Below, piece by piece: positions 44,881 to 53,145 of a stretch of DNA of 64,000 nucleotides. Origin of the DNA: Pseudomonas anguilliseptica (GTDB taxonomy: Bacteria; Pseudomonadota; Gammaproteobacteria; Pseudomonadales; Pseudomonadaceae); contig NZ_FNSC01000001.1 in assembly GCF_900105355.1 (NCBI RefSeq), positions 1,426,001 to 1,490,000 of the forward strand. The letters are read 5' to 3'. The position numbers and the translations under genes are program-made. Under the pieces are notes generated by a model, which saw only the letters and a program-made list of their open reading frames with translations, was not told where the DNA came from and searched no databases. Each line of letters opens with the position of its first letter. Position 1 is the stretch's first letter.

Positions 44881-46755
44881 ATGCAGATCGAGTTACTGGA
44901 AATCCGCGATCACCTGCAGCGCTTCCCACCCTTCGATGCGCTGCCCGAGGACGACCTCGACGCCATCGCCCGGCAGGTCGAAGTCACCTACTTCAAAGCC
45001 GGCAGCGACATTCTGCTGTACGGCGCGGCGATTCACGAGCTGCACTATGTACGCAGCGGCGCGGTGGAAATCTACCGGCGCAATGGCGAGCTGTACAACC
45101 GCCTGAGCGAAGGCGACATCTTCGGCCAAGCCGGCCTGCTGCGCAGCAACAAGGTGCGCTTCCCGGCGCGCGCCATCGAAGACAGCCTGATCTACTTTAT
45201 CCCCGCCACGCTGTTCGCCCAGCTCTGCGAAGAGCACGACGGCTTTGCTGAGTTCGTCGAGGCCGAAGGCCAGTCGCGGCTGAAATCCGCAGTGGAAAGC
45301 CAGGGCCAGGCCAGCGAGCTGATCCAGCTCAAGGTGCGCAAACTGATCTCGCGCCAGCCGGTCTGCGTCAGCCTGGATACGCCCGTGCAACAGGCTGCCC
45401 AGCTGATGACCGAACAGAGCGTGTCATCTCTGGTGATTGTCGACAGCAATACACCCGGCGCGGCGATGGTCGGCATCCTTACCGACCGCGACCTGCGCAC
45501 CCGCGTGCTCGCTGCCGGGCTTGCAAGCAGCACAGCGGTCAGCCAGGTGATGACCCCCGAGCCCTTCACCGTGCAGGCCGATGACAGCGTGTTCGAGGCC
45601 ATGCTGTGCATGCTGCGCCACAACATCCATCACCTGCCGGTGGTGCAGCGGCGCCGGCCGATTGGCCTGATCAACCTCAGCGACATCATCCGCTACGAGT
45701 CGCAGAGCAGCCTGTACCTGGCCAACTCGATCTTCAACCAGCCGAATGTCTCCGGCCTGCAGAGCCTGCTGGCGGACCTGCGCGGCACCTTCGTGCGCAT
45801 GGTCAACGAGCAGGCCACCGCGCACATGGTCGGCAGCGCCATGGCCGGCATCGGCCGCGCCTTTACCCAGCGCCTGCTGGAACTGGCCGAACAGCAACTC
45901 GGCCCGCCGCCGGTGCCCTACTGCTTTATGGTCGCCGGCTCCATGGCCCGCGACGAACAGCTGCTGGTCACCGATCAGGACAACGCCCTGGTACTCGATG
46001 ACCGCTTCGACCCGGCGCAGCACGACGCCTATTTCGCCGCCCTCGCCCAGTTCGTCAGCGACGGCCTGGCCGCCTGTGGCTACAGCTACTGCAAGGGCGG
46101 CATCATGGCCAGCAACGCCCAGTGGCGGCAGCCGCTGAGTGTCTGGCGCGGCTACTTCCAGCAGTGGATCGATAAACCCAAGCCGCAGACCCTGCTGCAC
46201 AGCTGCATCTTCTTCGACCTCGACGGCGTGTATGGCGAGATCGAACTGGTGGAAAACCTCAAAGACCTGCTCGCGCAGAAGGCCAGCAGCAACCCGGCCT
46301 TCCTCGCTGCCCTGGCGCGCAACGCCCTCAACCGCACACCGCCGCTGGGCTTCTTCCGCACCTTTGTGATGGAAACCGACGGCCAGCAGAAAAACATCAT
46401 CAACCTCAAGGGCCGTGGCACCGCGCCGCTCACCGACCTGATCCGCGTGCACGCCCTGGCCTGCGGCAGCAAGGCGCAGAACTCCCTGGAGCGCCTCGAC
46501 GCCATCGGCAAAACCAAACTGCTGCAGCCCGAAGCCATCAGCCAGCTGCGCTACGCCCTGGAGTTTCTCAGCCTGGTACGCGCCCGCCACCAGGCCATGG
46601 CGGCGGCAGACGGTGCGCAACCGAACAACTACATCGAGCCGGAAAAAGTTTCCGCCAGTGATCGGCACAACCTCAAGGAAGCCTTTGGCGTGCTCAGCAA
46701 CGCGCAGAAATTCCTGCGCTTCCGCTACCCCGCGCAGCCGGGCAAAAGCCTGTGA
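44881..46755 (+). CDS. cNMP-binding/CBS/DUF294 nucleotidyltransferase-like protein
   Basis: The 624-residue protein has four parts: a cyclic-nucleotide-binding domain (about 15-125, with EGDIFGQAGLL), a pair of CBS domains (about 150-280, GILTDRDLRTRV and GLINLSDIIRY), a DUF294 nucleotidyltransferase-like domain (about 300-450, with GSMARDEQLLVTDQDNALVL as the GSxxR...DxD-like core) and a C-terminal DUF294_C helical domain. The design suggests a protein-modifying or nucleotide-sensing enzyme of GlnD-like fold, but no substrate is established. The gene is coupled by a 4-base overlap to an exonuclease gene. Confidence 0.88.
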   Translation: MQIELLEIRDHLQRFPPFDALPEDDLDAIARQVEVTYFKAGSDILLYGAAIHELHYVRSGAVEIYRRNGELYNRLSEGDIFGQAGLLRSNKVRFPARAIEDSLIYFIPATLFAQLCEEHDGFAEFVEAEGQSRLKSAVESQGQASELIQLKVRKLISRQPVCVSLDTPVQQAAQLMTEQSVSSLVIVDSNTPGAAMVGILTDRDLRTRVLAAGLASSTAVSQVMTPEPFTVQADDSVFEAMLCMLRHNIHHLPVVQRRRPIGLINLSDIIRYESQSSLYLANSIFNQPNVSGLQSLLADLRGTFVRMVNEQATAHMVGSAMAGIGRAFTQRLLELAEQQLGPPPVPYCFMVAGSMARDEQLLVTDQDNALVLDDRFDPAQHDAYFAALAQFVSDGLAACGYSYCKGGIMASNAQWRQPLSVWRGYFQQWIDKPKPQTLLHSCIFFDLDGVYGEIELVENLKDLLAQKASSNPAFLAALARNALNRTPPLGFFRTFVMETDGQQKNIINLKGRGTAPLTDLIRVHALACGSKAQNSLERLDAIGKTKLLQPEAISQLRYALEFLSLVRARHQAMAAADGAQPNNYIEPEKVSASDRHNLKEAFGVLSNAQKFLRFRYPAQPGKSL

Positions 46756-47462
46756 CCGCGCCCGCCACGCCACTCGACTGGGCCGCGCGTTTTAGCGAAC
46801 TCGCCGCCAGCGCGACCGACCCTCGCTTGCAAGCCTTCTACCAGGCCGGCTGCGTAACCGCCGACACCCCGCTGCAAGAGGTGCCGCTGCTGGCCCTGGA
46901 CGTGGAAACCACCGGCCTGGATGCCAGCCAGCACGCCATCGTCAGCCTCGGCCTGCTGCCCTTCAGCCTGCAACGCATCCGCTGCGGCGCGGCGCGTTAC
47001 TGGGTGGTCAAGCCGGCCAGCGAGCTGAGCGGCGAATCGGTGGCCTTCCACCACATCACCCACTCGGATATCCGCCATGCGCCGCGTTTGGGGCAGATCC
47101 TCGACGAACTGCTGACCGTCATGGCCGGCAAGGTGATGGTGGTGCACTACCGCAATATCGAGCGCAGCTTTCTCGACCAGGCGTTGCGTCAGCAACTCGG
47201 TGAGGGTTGGCAGTTCCCGGTGATCGACACCATGCAGCTGGAGGCGCGCCTGTATCCCAAGCGTCAGCCCGGCTGGCTGGGCCGCTTGTTGGGCCGGCAA
47301 CCGCTGTCGATTCGTCTGGCTGACAGCCGCTCGCGCTACAACCTGCCGATGTACCAGGCACACCATGCGTTGACCGATGCGCTGGCGACTGCAGAGCTGC
47401 TGCAGGCGCAGGTGGCGACACGGTATTCGGTGGATACGCCGGTTGGGGCGTTATGGAGTTGA
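46752..47462 (+). CDS. DEDD-family 3'-5' exonuclease
   Basis: The 236-residue protein has the exonuclease fold of the DNA polymerase III epsilon type: LLALDVETTGLDASQ (ExoI, Asp and Glu), VMVVHYRNIERSFLD (ExoII) and YQAHHALTDALATAELL (ExoIII, His-x4-Asp). It starts with GTG in a GTGA overlap with the DUF294 gene. This pair is common in pseudomonads, which suggests linked work, perhaps in nucleotide or RNA/DNA processing. Confidence 0.88.
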   Translation: MTAPATPLDWAARFSELAASATDPRLQAFYQAGCVTADTPLQEVPLLALDVETTGLDASQHAIVSLGLLPFSLQRIRCGAARYWVVKPASELSGESVAFHHITHSDIRHAPRLGQILDELLTVMAGKVMVVHYRNIERSFLDQALRQQLGEGWQFPVIDTMQLEARLYPKRQPGWLGRLLGRQPLSIRLADSRSRYNLPMYQAHHALTDALATAELLQAQVATRYSVDTPVGALWS

Positions 47463-47507
47463 GACGAAGGATGTAGGCCCACTAAATCCAGCGCTTGGCG
47501 TTACACG

Positions 47508-47540
47508 CTGCCCAAGGCCACAGCCTGCGGCCCTGGGCAG
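47508..47540. terminator. Hairpin between convergent genes
   Basis: CTGCCCAAGGCC and GGCCCTGGGCAG pair with one mismatch around a 9-base loop, between the exonuclease stop and the stop of the PstS-OmpA gene. Confidence 0.5.
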
Positions 47541-47582
47541 AAGCGTTGTCCGTCAGCGCTGACTGCCAAGAGAAGACGTGGC

Positions 47583-48947
47583 TCAGTACACCCAGACCTC
47601 AACGCGGCGGTTCTTGATGCGCCCGCTTTCAATCTCATTGCTGGCCACAGGCAGAATCTGCCCGAGGCCTTCAACGTCTTGCACCGTCACACCGGCCTTG
47701 GACAGCTCACGCCGAACGGCCATGGCCCGCAGCTTGGACAGCAACAGCGCACGGGCCGGGTCTTCCTTGGCATCGCCAAAGCCAATGAGGCTGACACGGG
47801 CACTCAGCTTATTCTCGGCTTTCAGAAAGCTAACAATGCGCTGCACGTCCTGAATGGCCTTATTGTCCAACGTGGCATTCCCTTCATTGAAACGGAAGGT
47901 GACCGACAAGCGTTGTGCATTCTCGACCAGGTGTCGGTAACGCTCAGGCATGTCGGTGCTCACGTCGACCTTGATGGCGCTGACGGTTTGCGCCACAAAA
48001 CCGTTGGCCGCCACGACCTGCTGCCCTTCCGGGCTTTGCGCAAACGCCACCAGAGCCCTGGCCCAGGGATTCTGCTCATCGGGCTTGAGGTAAAGGAATA
48101 ACCGCCGCGACAACGGATAATCCTCACTGGCAACCAAGCCCAGCGTCGGCGCCATCGCCTCAGCCTGGCCATCCGCAATGGCCAGTGGCTTGGCCTTACC
48201 AACGTAGGCCAGCCCCACAAAACCGATGCTTTGAGGGGTTTGTGCGACATCGTCGGCAAGCACGCTGCTCACCGCATAACGCCCCGTATCAGTCCGCAAC
48301 GTCATGCCCTGCGCCGCCAGCACGGCCGTGTTGAACGTGTCGAAGGTGCCTGAGTTGTCATCCATCGTCATCACACGGATTTCACCGCCGCTGCCACCCA
48401 GTTCTTCCCAGGTTTTAATCGACCCTGAAAATACTCCCGCCAACTGCGCGGAGGTCAGCTGATTCAACGCGTTGCGTGGATGCACAATGACGGCCACGCC
48501 ATCAATGCCGATCACTTGCTCAGCCGATGCACTGCGCATATCACCTGCAGCAGCCAGCCGTTCAACTTCTTGATCCCTGATCGGACGAGAGGATGCAGCC
48601 ACTTCAGCCCGTTGCTCAGCCAGCGCAGTAAAGCCTGCACTTGACCCCTGCGCGACCACCTCAACGTGCACCGCTTGGCCATTGGCCACCGGGCCTGTTA
48701 TGCGTTTGAGATTGGCCTCGGGCATTGTTTGAATTTTGATATTTTTCAGCCCTTCACGCTGCATCAGCGCCTCCACCAGCGCGGGCGCCAGGGCGTCACC
48801 GATGGTGTTGGAACCCTCAATTCGAAGGGCATTTTGTCCCGCCGCGGGCAAGGGCAGTTGGGCATACGCATCAAGTGCAAACAGTTGTGCAAGGCAAAGC
48901 ATCAGCATGCCGGCGAGAGACGCTTGCTTGCCAAGTGTTAAATTCAT
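47583..48947 (-). CDS. PstS-like phosphate-binding protein fused to an OmpA domain
   Basis: From ATG 48947 the protein is 454 residues: a signal peptide (to about residue 30, ...ALDAYA), a PstS-type substrate-binding domain (RIEGSNTIGDALAPALVEAL, MDDNSGTFDTFN, IGFVGLAYVG; to about 315) and a C-terminal OmpA peptidoglycan-binding domain (LSVTFRFNEGNATLDNKAIQ, LIGFGDAKEDPARALLLSKL, IKNRRVEVWVY). The fusion would tie a phosphate- or anion-binding module to the cell wall. No pst genes are nearby and no clear Pho box is seen. Confidence 0.87.
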   Translation of the reverse strand: MNLTLGKQASLAGMLMLCLAQLFALDAYAQLPLPAAGQNALRIEGSNTIGDALAPALVEALMQREGLKNIKIQTMPEANLKRITGPVANGQAVHVEVVAQGSSAGFTALAEQRAEVAASSRPIRDQEVERLAAAGDMRSASAEQVIGIDGVAVIVHPRNALNQLTSAQLAGVFSGSIKTWEELGGSGGEIRVMTMDDNSGTFDTFNTAVLAAQGMTLRTDTGRYAVSSVLADDVAQTPQSIGFVGLAYVGKAKPLAIADGQAEAMAPTLGLVASEDYPLSRRLFLYLKPDEQNPWARALVAFAQSPEGQQVVAANGFVAQTVSAIKVDVSTDMPERYRHLVENAQRLSVTFRFNEGNATLDNKAIQDVQRIVSFLKAENKLSARVSLIGFGDAKEDPARALLLSKLRAMAVRRELSKAGVTVQDVEGLGQILPVASNEIESGRIKNRRVEVWVY

Positions 48948-49124
48948 GAGGAAAGACCTGGAGCTTGAGGGTTTTAGATCCACTTTATTGTGACCCCTTG
49001 ATGACCTTGCGATTCTGCAGACCTACATTTTAAGTAATAGACCTCACAGTCATTCATCTAAAAGGTAGCACAGCACGCACTAGTCACCGCGAGCGCGCTC
49101 CCACGTCAGAACCCTGCGCATAAA

Positions 49125-49146
49125 AAACGCGCCCGAAGGCGCGTTT
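49125..49146 (-). terminator. Rho-independent terminator after the BCCT gene
   Basis: AAACGCGCC-CGAA-GGCGCGTTT is a perfect 9-bp stem with a tetraloop, and on the minus strand it runs into a T tract. Confidence 0.88.
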
Positions 49147-49166
49147 GTGCAACGCATAAACACGGA

Positions 49167-50834
49167 TCAGCGCGGTTCGCTCATCAAACCTTTGACGATC
49201 GAAATACAGCCCACCAACAGCACAATGGTAAAGGGCAAACCGGTCGACACCGCCATGGCCTGCAGGGCCACCAGCCCGCCACCTAGCAGCAAAGCAATGG
49301 CGATGATGCCCTCGATCACCACCCAGAACACCCGCTGCGGCACAGGCGCGTTGACCTTGCCGCCAGCGGTAATGGTGTCGATCACCAGCGAGCCAGAGTC
49401 CGACGAGGTGACGAAGAACACGATCACCAGCACGATGCCGATAAACGAGCTGATCTCCGCCAACGGCAGTTCCGCCAGCATGGCAAACAGCTTCAGCTCC
49501 AGCGCCGCGTCCTGCACGCCGGTAAAGCCATCGCCGACCAGCTGACTGATGCCAGTGCCACCAAACGCGGTCATCCACAACACCGAGACCAGCGACGGCA
49601 CCAACAGCACGGCGATCAGAAACTCGCGCACGGTGCGGCCACGGCTGACGCGGGCGATAAACATGCCCACGAACGGCGACCAGCTGATCCACCAGGCCCA
49701 GTAGAAGGCCGTCCAGCCTTGACTGAAGTTGGCGTCTTCACGGGCAATCGGGTTGGACAGCGCCGGCAGGTGCTGCAGGTAAGCGCCGAGGTTATCGAAG
49801 AAGCCGGTTAGGATGGCCAGGGTCGGCCCGGCGATGATGACGAACAGCAGCAACAGAATGGCCAGGCCCATGTTCAGCTCGGACAGGCGTTTGACGCCCT
49901 TGTCCAACCCCGCCAGCACAGACACCAGGGCGATGGCGGTGATGCCGATAATCAGCAGTACCTTGCTCGCGTCCGTGGCGGCGATGCCGAACAGTTTATC
50001 CAGGCCGGCGGCTGCCTGTTCCGCACCGAGGCCGAGGGAGGTGGCCAGGCCAAACAGGGTGGCGAACACCGCGAGGATGTCGATGATATGCCCCGGCCAG
50101 CCCCACACGCGCTCACCGAGAATCGGGTAGAAGATCGAGCGGATCGACAGTGGCAGGCCCTTGTTGAAGGAGAACAGCGCCAGCGCCAAAGCGACGATGG
50201 CGTAGATCGCCCAGGGGTGCAGGCCCCAGTGGAAGATGGTCGCAGCCATGCCCAAACGCGCAGCGGCTTCGGCATCACCGGCAGCGCCAGCCAGAGGCGC
50301 CCAGTCGGTGCGTATGCCGTCTTCACCCACGCTGACCCCGCCCATGGCCGCCGAGAAGTGCGACATCGGCTCGGCCACGCCGTAGAACATCAGGCCGATA
50401 CCCATACCGGCGGCGAACAGCATGGAGAACCAGCCGGTGTAGCTGTAGTCCGCGGAGGCATCCATACCGCCGAGGCGCACCTTGCCCAGCGGCGAGACGA
50501 TCAGGCCGAGGCAGAGCAGCACGAAGATGTTGGCCGAGCCAAGGAAGAACCAGGCCAGGTGATGGGTGAGCCAGCCGCGCATGGCGCTGAACAACGGCTC
50601 TACATGGTTTTGCAAGGCCAGGGTCAGCACCACAAACAGCACGATGGTCAGTGCGGAAATGCTGAAGACTTTGCCGTGAATGTCGAGGGCGAAGGAGAAC
50701 TGCCCTTTGATGTTGTCCTGACCGATGACGTAGTCAGTATCGATCAGATTTGCCTCGCCCGAGGGGGCGGGGATGCCGTCCAGGATTACCGCTTCTGGTT
50801 GCGGGATCGTGTCAGACGAAGGGTCTTTTCCCAT
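49167..50834 (-). CDS. BCCT-family betaine/carnitine/choline transporter
   Basis: The 555-residue carrier has an N-terminal hydrophilic part of about 55 residues and then twelve predicted membrane helices. The glycine-rich GMGIGLMFYGVAEP motif in TM3 and the tryptophan-rich WTAFYWAWWISWSPFVGMFIARVSRG segment (split here at WISWSP) bind quaternary-ammonium substrates. Sodium- or proton-coupled uptake of betaine, choline or a relative is likely; the residues do not settle which. The ATG at 50834 follows GGAG. No partner enzymes are nearby. Confidence 0.9.
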   Translation of the reverse strand: MGKDPSSDTIPQPEAVILDGIPAPSGEANLIDTDYVIGQDNIKGQFSFALDIHGKVFSISALTIVLFVVLTLALQNHVEPLFSAMRGWLTHHLAWFFLGSANIFVLLCLGLIVSPLGKVRLGGMDASADYSYTGWFSMLFAAGMGIGLMFYGVAEPMSHFSAAMGGVSVGEDGIRTDWAPLAGAAGDAEAAARLGMAATIFHWGLHPWAIYAIVALALALFSFNKGLPLSIRSIFYPILGERVWGWPGHIIDILAVFATLFGLATSLGLGAEQAAAGLDKLFGIAATDASKVLLIIGITAIALVSVLAGLDKGVKRLSELNMGLAILLLLFVIIAGPTLAILTGFFDNLGAYLQHLPALSNPIAREDANFSQGWTAFYWAWWISWSPFVGMFIARVSRGRTVREFLIAVLLVPSLVSVLWMTAFGGTGISQLVGDGFTGVQDAALELKLFAMLAELPLAEISSFIGIVLVIVFFVTSSDSGSLVIDTITAGGKVNAPVPQRVFWVVIEGIIAIALLLGGGLVALQAMAVSTGLPFTIVLLVGCISIVKGLMSEPR

Positions 50835-51097
50835 ATGGAATGCTCCTTTGGCGTGTGGCACGCATTACGCGCACGAGGACGGATTGCCCTACTCGTACAG
50901 CCGCCATCGCGGCGGCTGCGGGGCATAGGGTAACAGCCATGGCCCCAGCGTGCAGGCGCAAAGCCAGTATTGGCGGCCATTGCAGCCATTTGGCAGGCAT
51001 TTTTTTGCGCAGTTAGTCAGATTTAATCCGCGCTAAAGCTCCCGTGTCGGCGGGCAATTGGCTATGGTTGGCCTAGACCATACAGTTATCGTGCGAG

Positions 51098-51854
51098 ATG
51101 CCGTCGATGAGACTTCTGCTGCCTTTGCTGACATGCCTGTCACTCCAGCTGTTGTCGCCTGCACAGGCCGAGACTTTTAAGGTCGGGGTCGAGCTGCAGC
51201 CCTACTTGCCTTACTCCAACGTGCAGGATGGCGAATACCTGGGCTATGGCCGTGACCTGCTGGACGCCTTTGCGGCGCACCAGGGCCATGAACTTATCTA
51301 CCAGCCACTGCCGGTAAGGCGCCTGCTCAGCGACTTTCTCAACAACCGGGTGGATTTCAAATACCCGGACAACCCGCGCTGGAATGGCGATCTGAAACAA
51401 GGCCACACCCTGCATTACAGCCAGGCGGCGGCACCGGCCATCGATGGTGTACTGGTCAAACCGCGGTTTCTCGGCCAGGGCAAAGAGCGCCTTCGCCGCC
51501 TCGGCACCCAGCGCGGTTTTACCCCCTGGCCTTACTTGAATGACATCAAGGCGGGCAAGATTCTGCTGATCCAGGCCAACCAGATCGACTCGCTGCTGGC
51601 CATGGCCATGAGCGACCGCGTCGACGGCGTTTACCTCAACCCGCAAGTGGTCCGTCATCAACTCTATAAACAGCGCCGGAAGCGGCCTGGTGTTCGACCC
51701 CAAACTGCCTTATCAGGATAACCACTACTTCCTTTCCAGCATCAGCCACCCCGAAGTGATCAAACAGTTCGACGCCTTTCTCACCAGCCAGGCCGAGCTG
51801 GTGCAAACACTAAAAGACCGCCACGGCATCAGTGATCCGCTTAACGGCCATTAA
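51098..51854 (+). pseudogene. Periplasmic solute-binding protein, frameshifted near its C-terminus
   Basis: The N-terminal frame starts with a signal peptide (MRLLLPLLTCLSLQLLSPAQA) and runs as a family 3-like binding protein to YLNPQVVRHQLY. Then an extra A in the AAA run at 51668-51670 shifts the frame; the correct continuation (NSAGSGLVFDPKLPYQDNHY...SDPLNGH) is open to 51854. The intact product would be about 251 residues. It is a paralogue of the gene at 13977. The frameshift is in a short homopolymer and could be a read error. Confidence 0.82.
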
Positions 51855-53080
51855 GGTTGCTGCAACGCCCCCTGAGCTGCCAACCCACGGTGCTGATTAC
51901 GCCGCTCACTTAATACCCGCGAGCGGCGCTTCTTCGCCCAGATAACGATGCCAGTCAGCGACAGCATGGCCACTACCAGCCCCAGCAGCGACACCAGAAT
52001 GCGCCCCGGCATGCCGAGGATGCGTCCTGAATGCAGGGGGAATTGCGCCTGCATAAAGATATCCCCGGCACTCCCCGTGCCCGGAATCTGCGTGCCTGCC
52101 AACGCGCCGCTCTGCCCGTCCAGGTACAACCAGGGATTACCTAGGCCGCCATCACCGTGGTCGTTTTCTGCGGTGTAGAAGCCCACACCGTAAACATCGA
52201 ATTCCGGCGAATAGAACACCCCGCCAGGGGGCTTATCCAAGCCCAGACGCGCCGCTTCAGCGGCTGCCAAGCTGACCGCTTCATCCCGGCTAATGCCTGG
52301 AAACTTCTGCTCATCGAGGCTGACCGGCGTACGGCTGGCGAACGGACTAGGCGTCAGTGGCGAGAACAACTCGACCAGCGGCCGCGTCACCTGCACGTTG
52401 AGGTTCATCGACACCGAGGTGACCGCCAGGATCAGCAGCAAGCCCCAGATCCACACCCCGCCGGAGCGGTGCAGGTCGAAATTCAGTTTGTACCCGCCCT
52501 GCTTCCAGCGAAAGGCGAAGGACTTGCGCCAGGCACGCCAGTTGGGGAAGGAGAGCCAAAGAGCTATAAAGCAATCCAGAGTCCAGACAATCGCGACGAT
52601 ACCGAACAGCAGAATGCCCAGCTCGATACCAAAACCCTCGGGGATATGCATGCTGTAGTGCAGCTTATAGAGGAACGGCATCAGATTTTCACGGCTCAGT
52701 GAAACCTCACCCCACATACGCCGTCCCTGCTCCTCACCAGTCACCGGGTCGAGGCCGATCTGGTTGAAGTCCAGCTCATAAGCCTTGCCCGTGGCCGGAT
52801 CGATACGTGGGTTGACGCTGACGCCGAAGGAGTGACCCGGCTCGGTATACAGCGGCATAAAACCGACTTGCAGACGCGGGTCGCGCGCTTCCAACTGCGC
52901 CGCCAGGGCTTGCGGCGTTTGTGTCGGCCCCTCGCTACGCGCCTCGAACAACTGTGGGTTAAGCCATTCATCAACCTCGTGATCCCAGGAGATCACCGCC
53001 CCGGTCAGGCCGGAAACAAACAGGAACACGGCGATAAACAGGCCGAACCAACGATGCAGAAGAACCAGTGAGGCACGCAT
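51851..53080 (-). CDS. PepSY-domain membrane protein, siderophore-uptake associated
   Basis: The 409-residue protein has four membrane helices: LHRWFGLFIAVFLFVSGLTG near the N-terminus, GILLFGIVAIVWTLDCFIAL, VWIWGLLLILAVTSV and ILVSLLGLVVAMLSLTGIVI. Periplasmic PepSY-type regions lie between them. Members of this family reduce ferric siderophores or help release their iron in the periplasm. It sits 65 bases after the TonB receptor on the same strand, so the two probably form an iron-regulated operon. Confidence 0.87.
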   Translation of the reverse strand: MRASLVLLHRWFGLFIAVFLFVSGLTGAVISWDHEVDEWLNPQLFEARSEGPTQTPQALAAQLEARDPRLQVGFMPLYTEPGHSFGVSVNPRIDPATGKAYELDFNQIGLDPVTGEEQGRRMWGEVSLSRENLMPFLYKLHYSMHIPEGFGIELGILLFGIVAIVWTLDCFIALWLSFPNWRAWRKSFAFRWKQGGYKLNFDLHRSGGVWIWGLLLILAVTSVSMNLNVQVTRPLVELFSPLTPSPFASRTPVSLDEQKFPGISRDEAVSLAAAEAARLGLDKPPGGVFYSPEFDVYGVGFYTAENDHGDGGLGNPWLYLDGQSGALAGTQIPGTGSAGDIFMQAQFPLHSGRILGMPGRILVSLLGLVVAMLSLTGIVIWAKKRRSRVLSERRNQHRGLAAQGALQQP

Positions 53081-53145
53081 GGGCTATCTCGTCACGGTAA
53101 GTGGCAACATGCCGGCCGCCTCTGCGGCGCCGGCATGGCAGCTTT

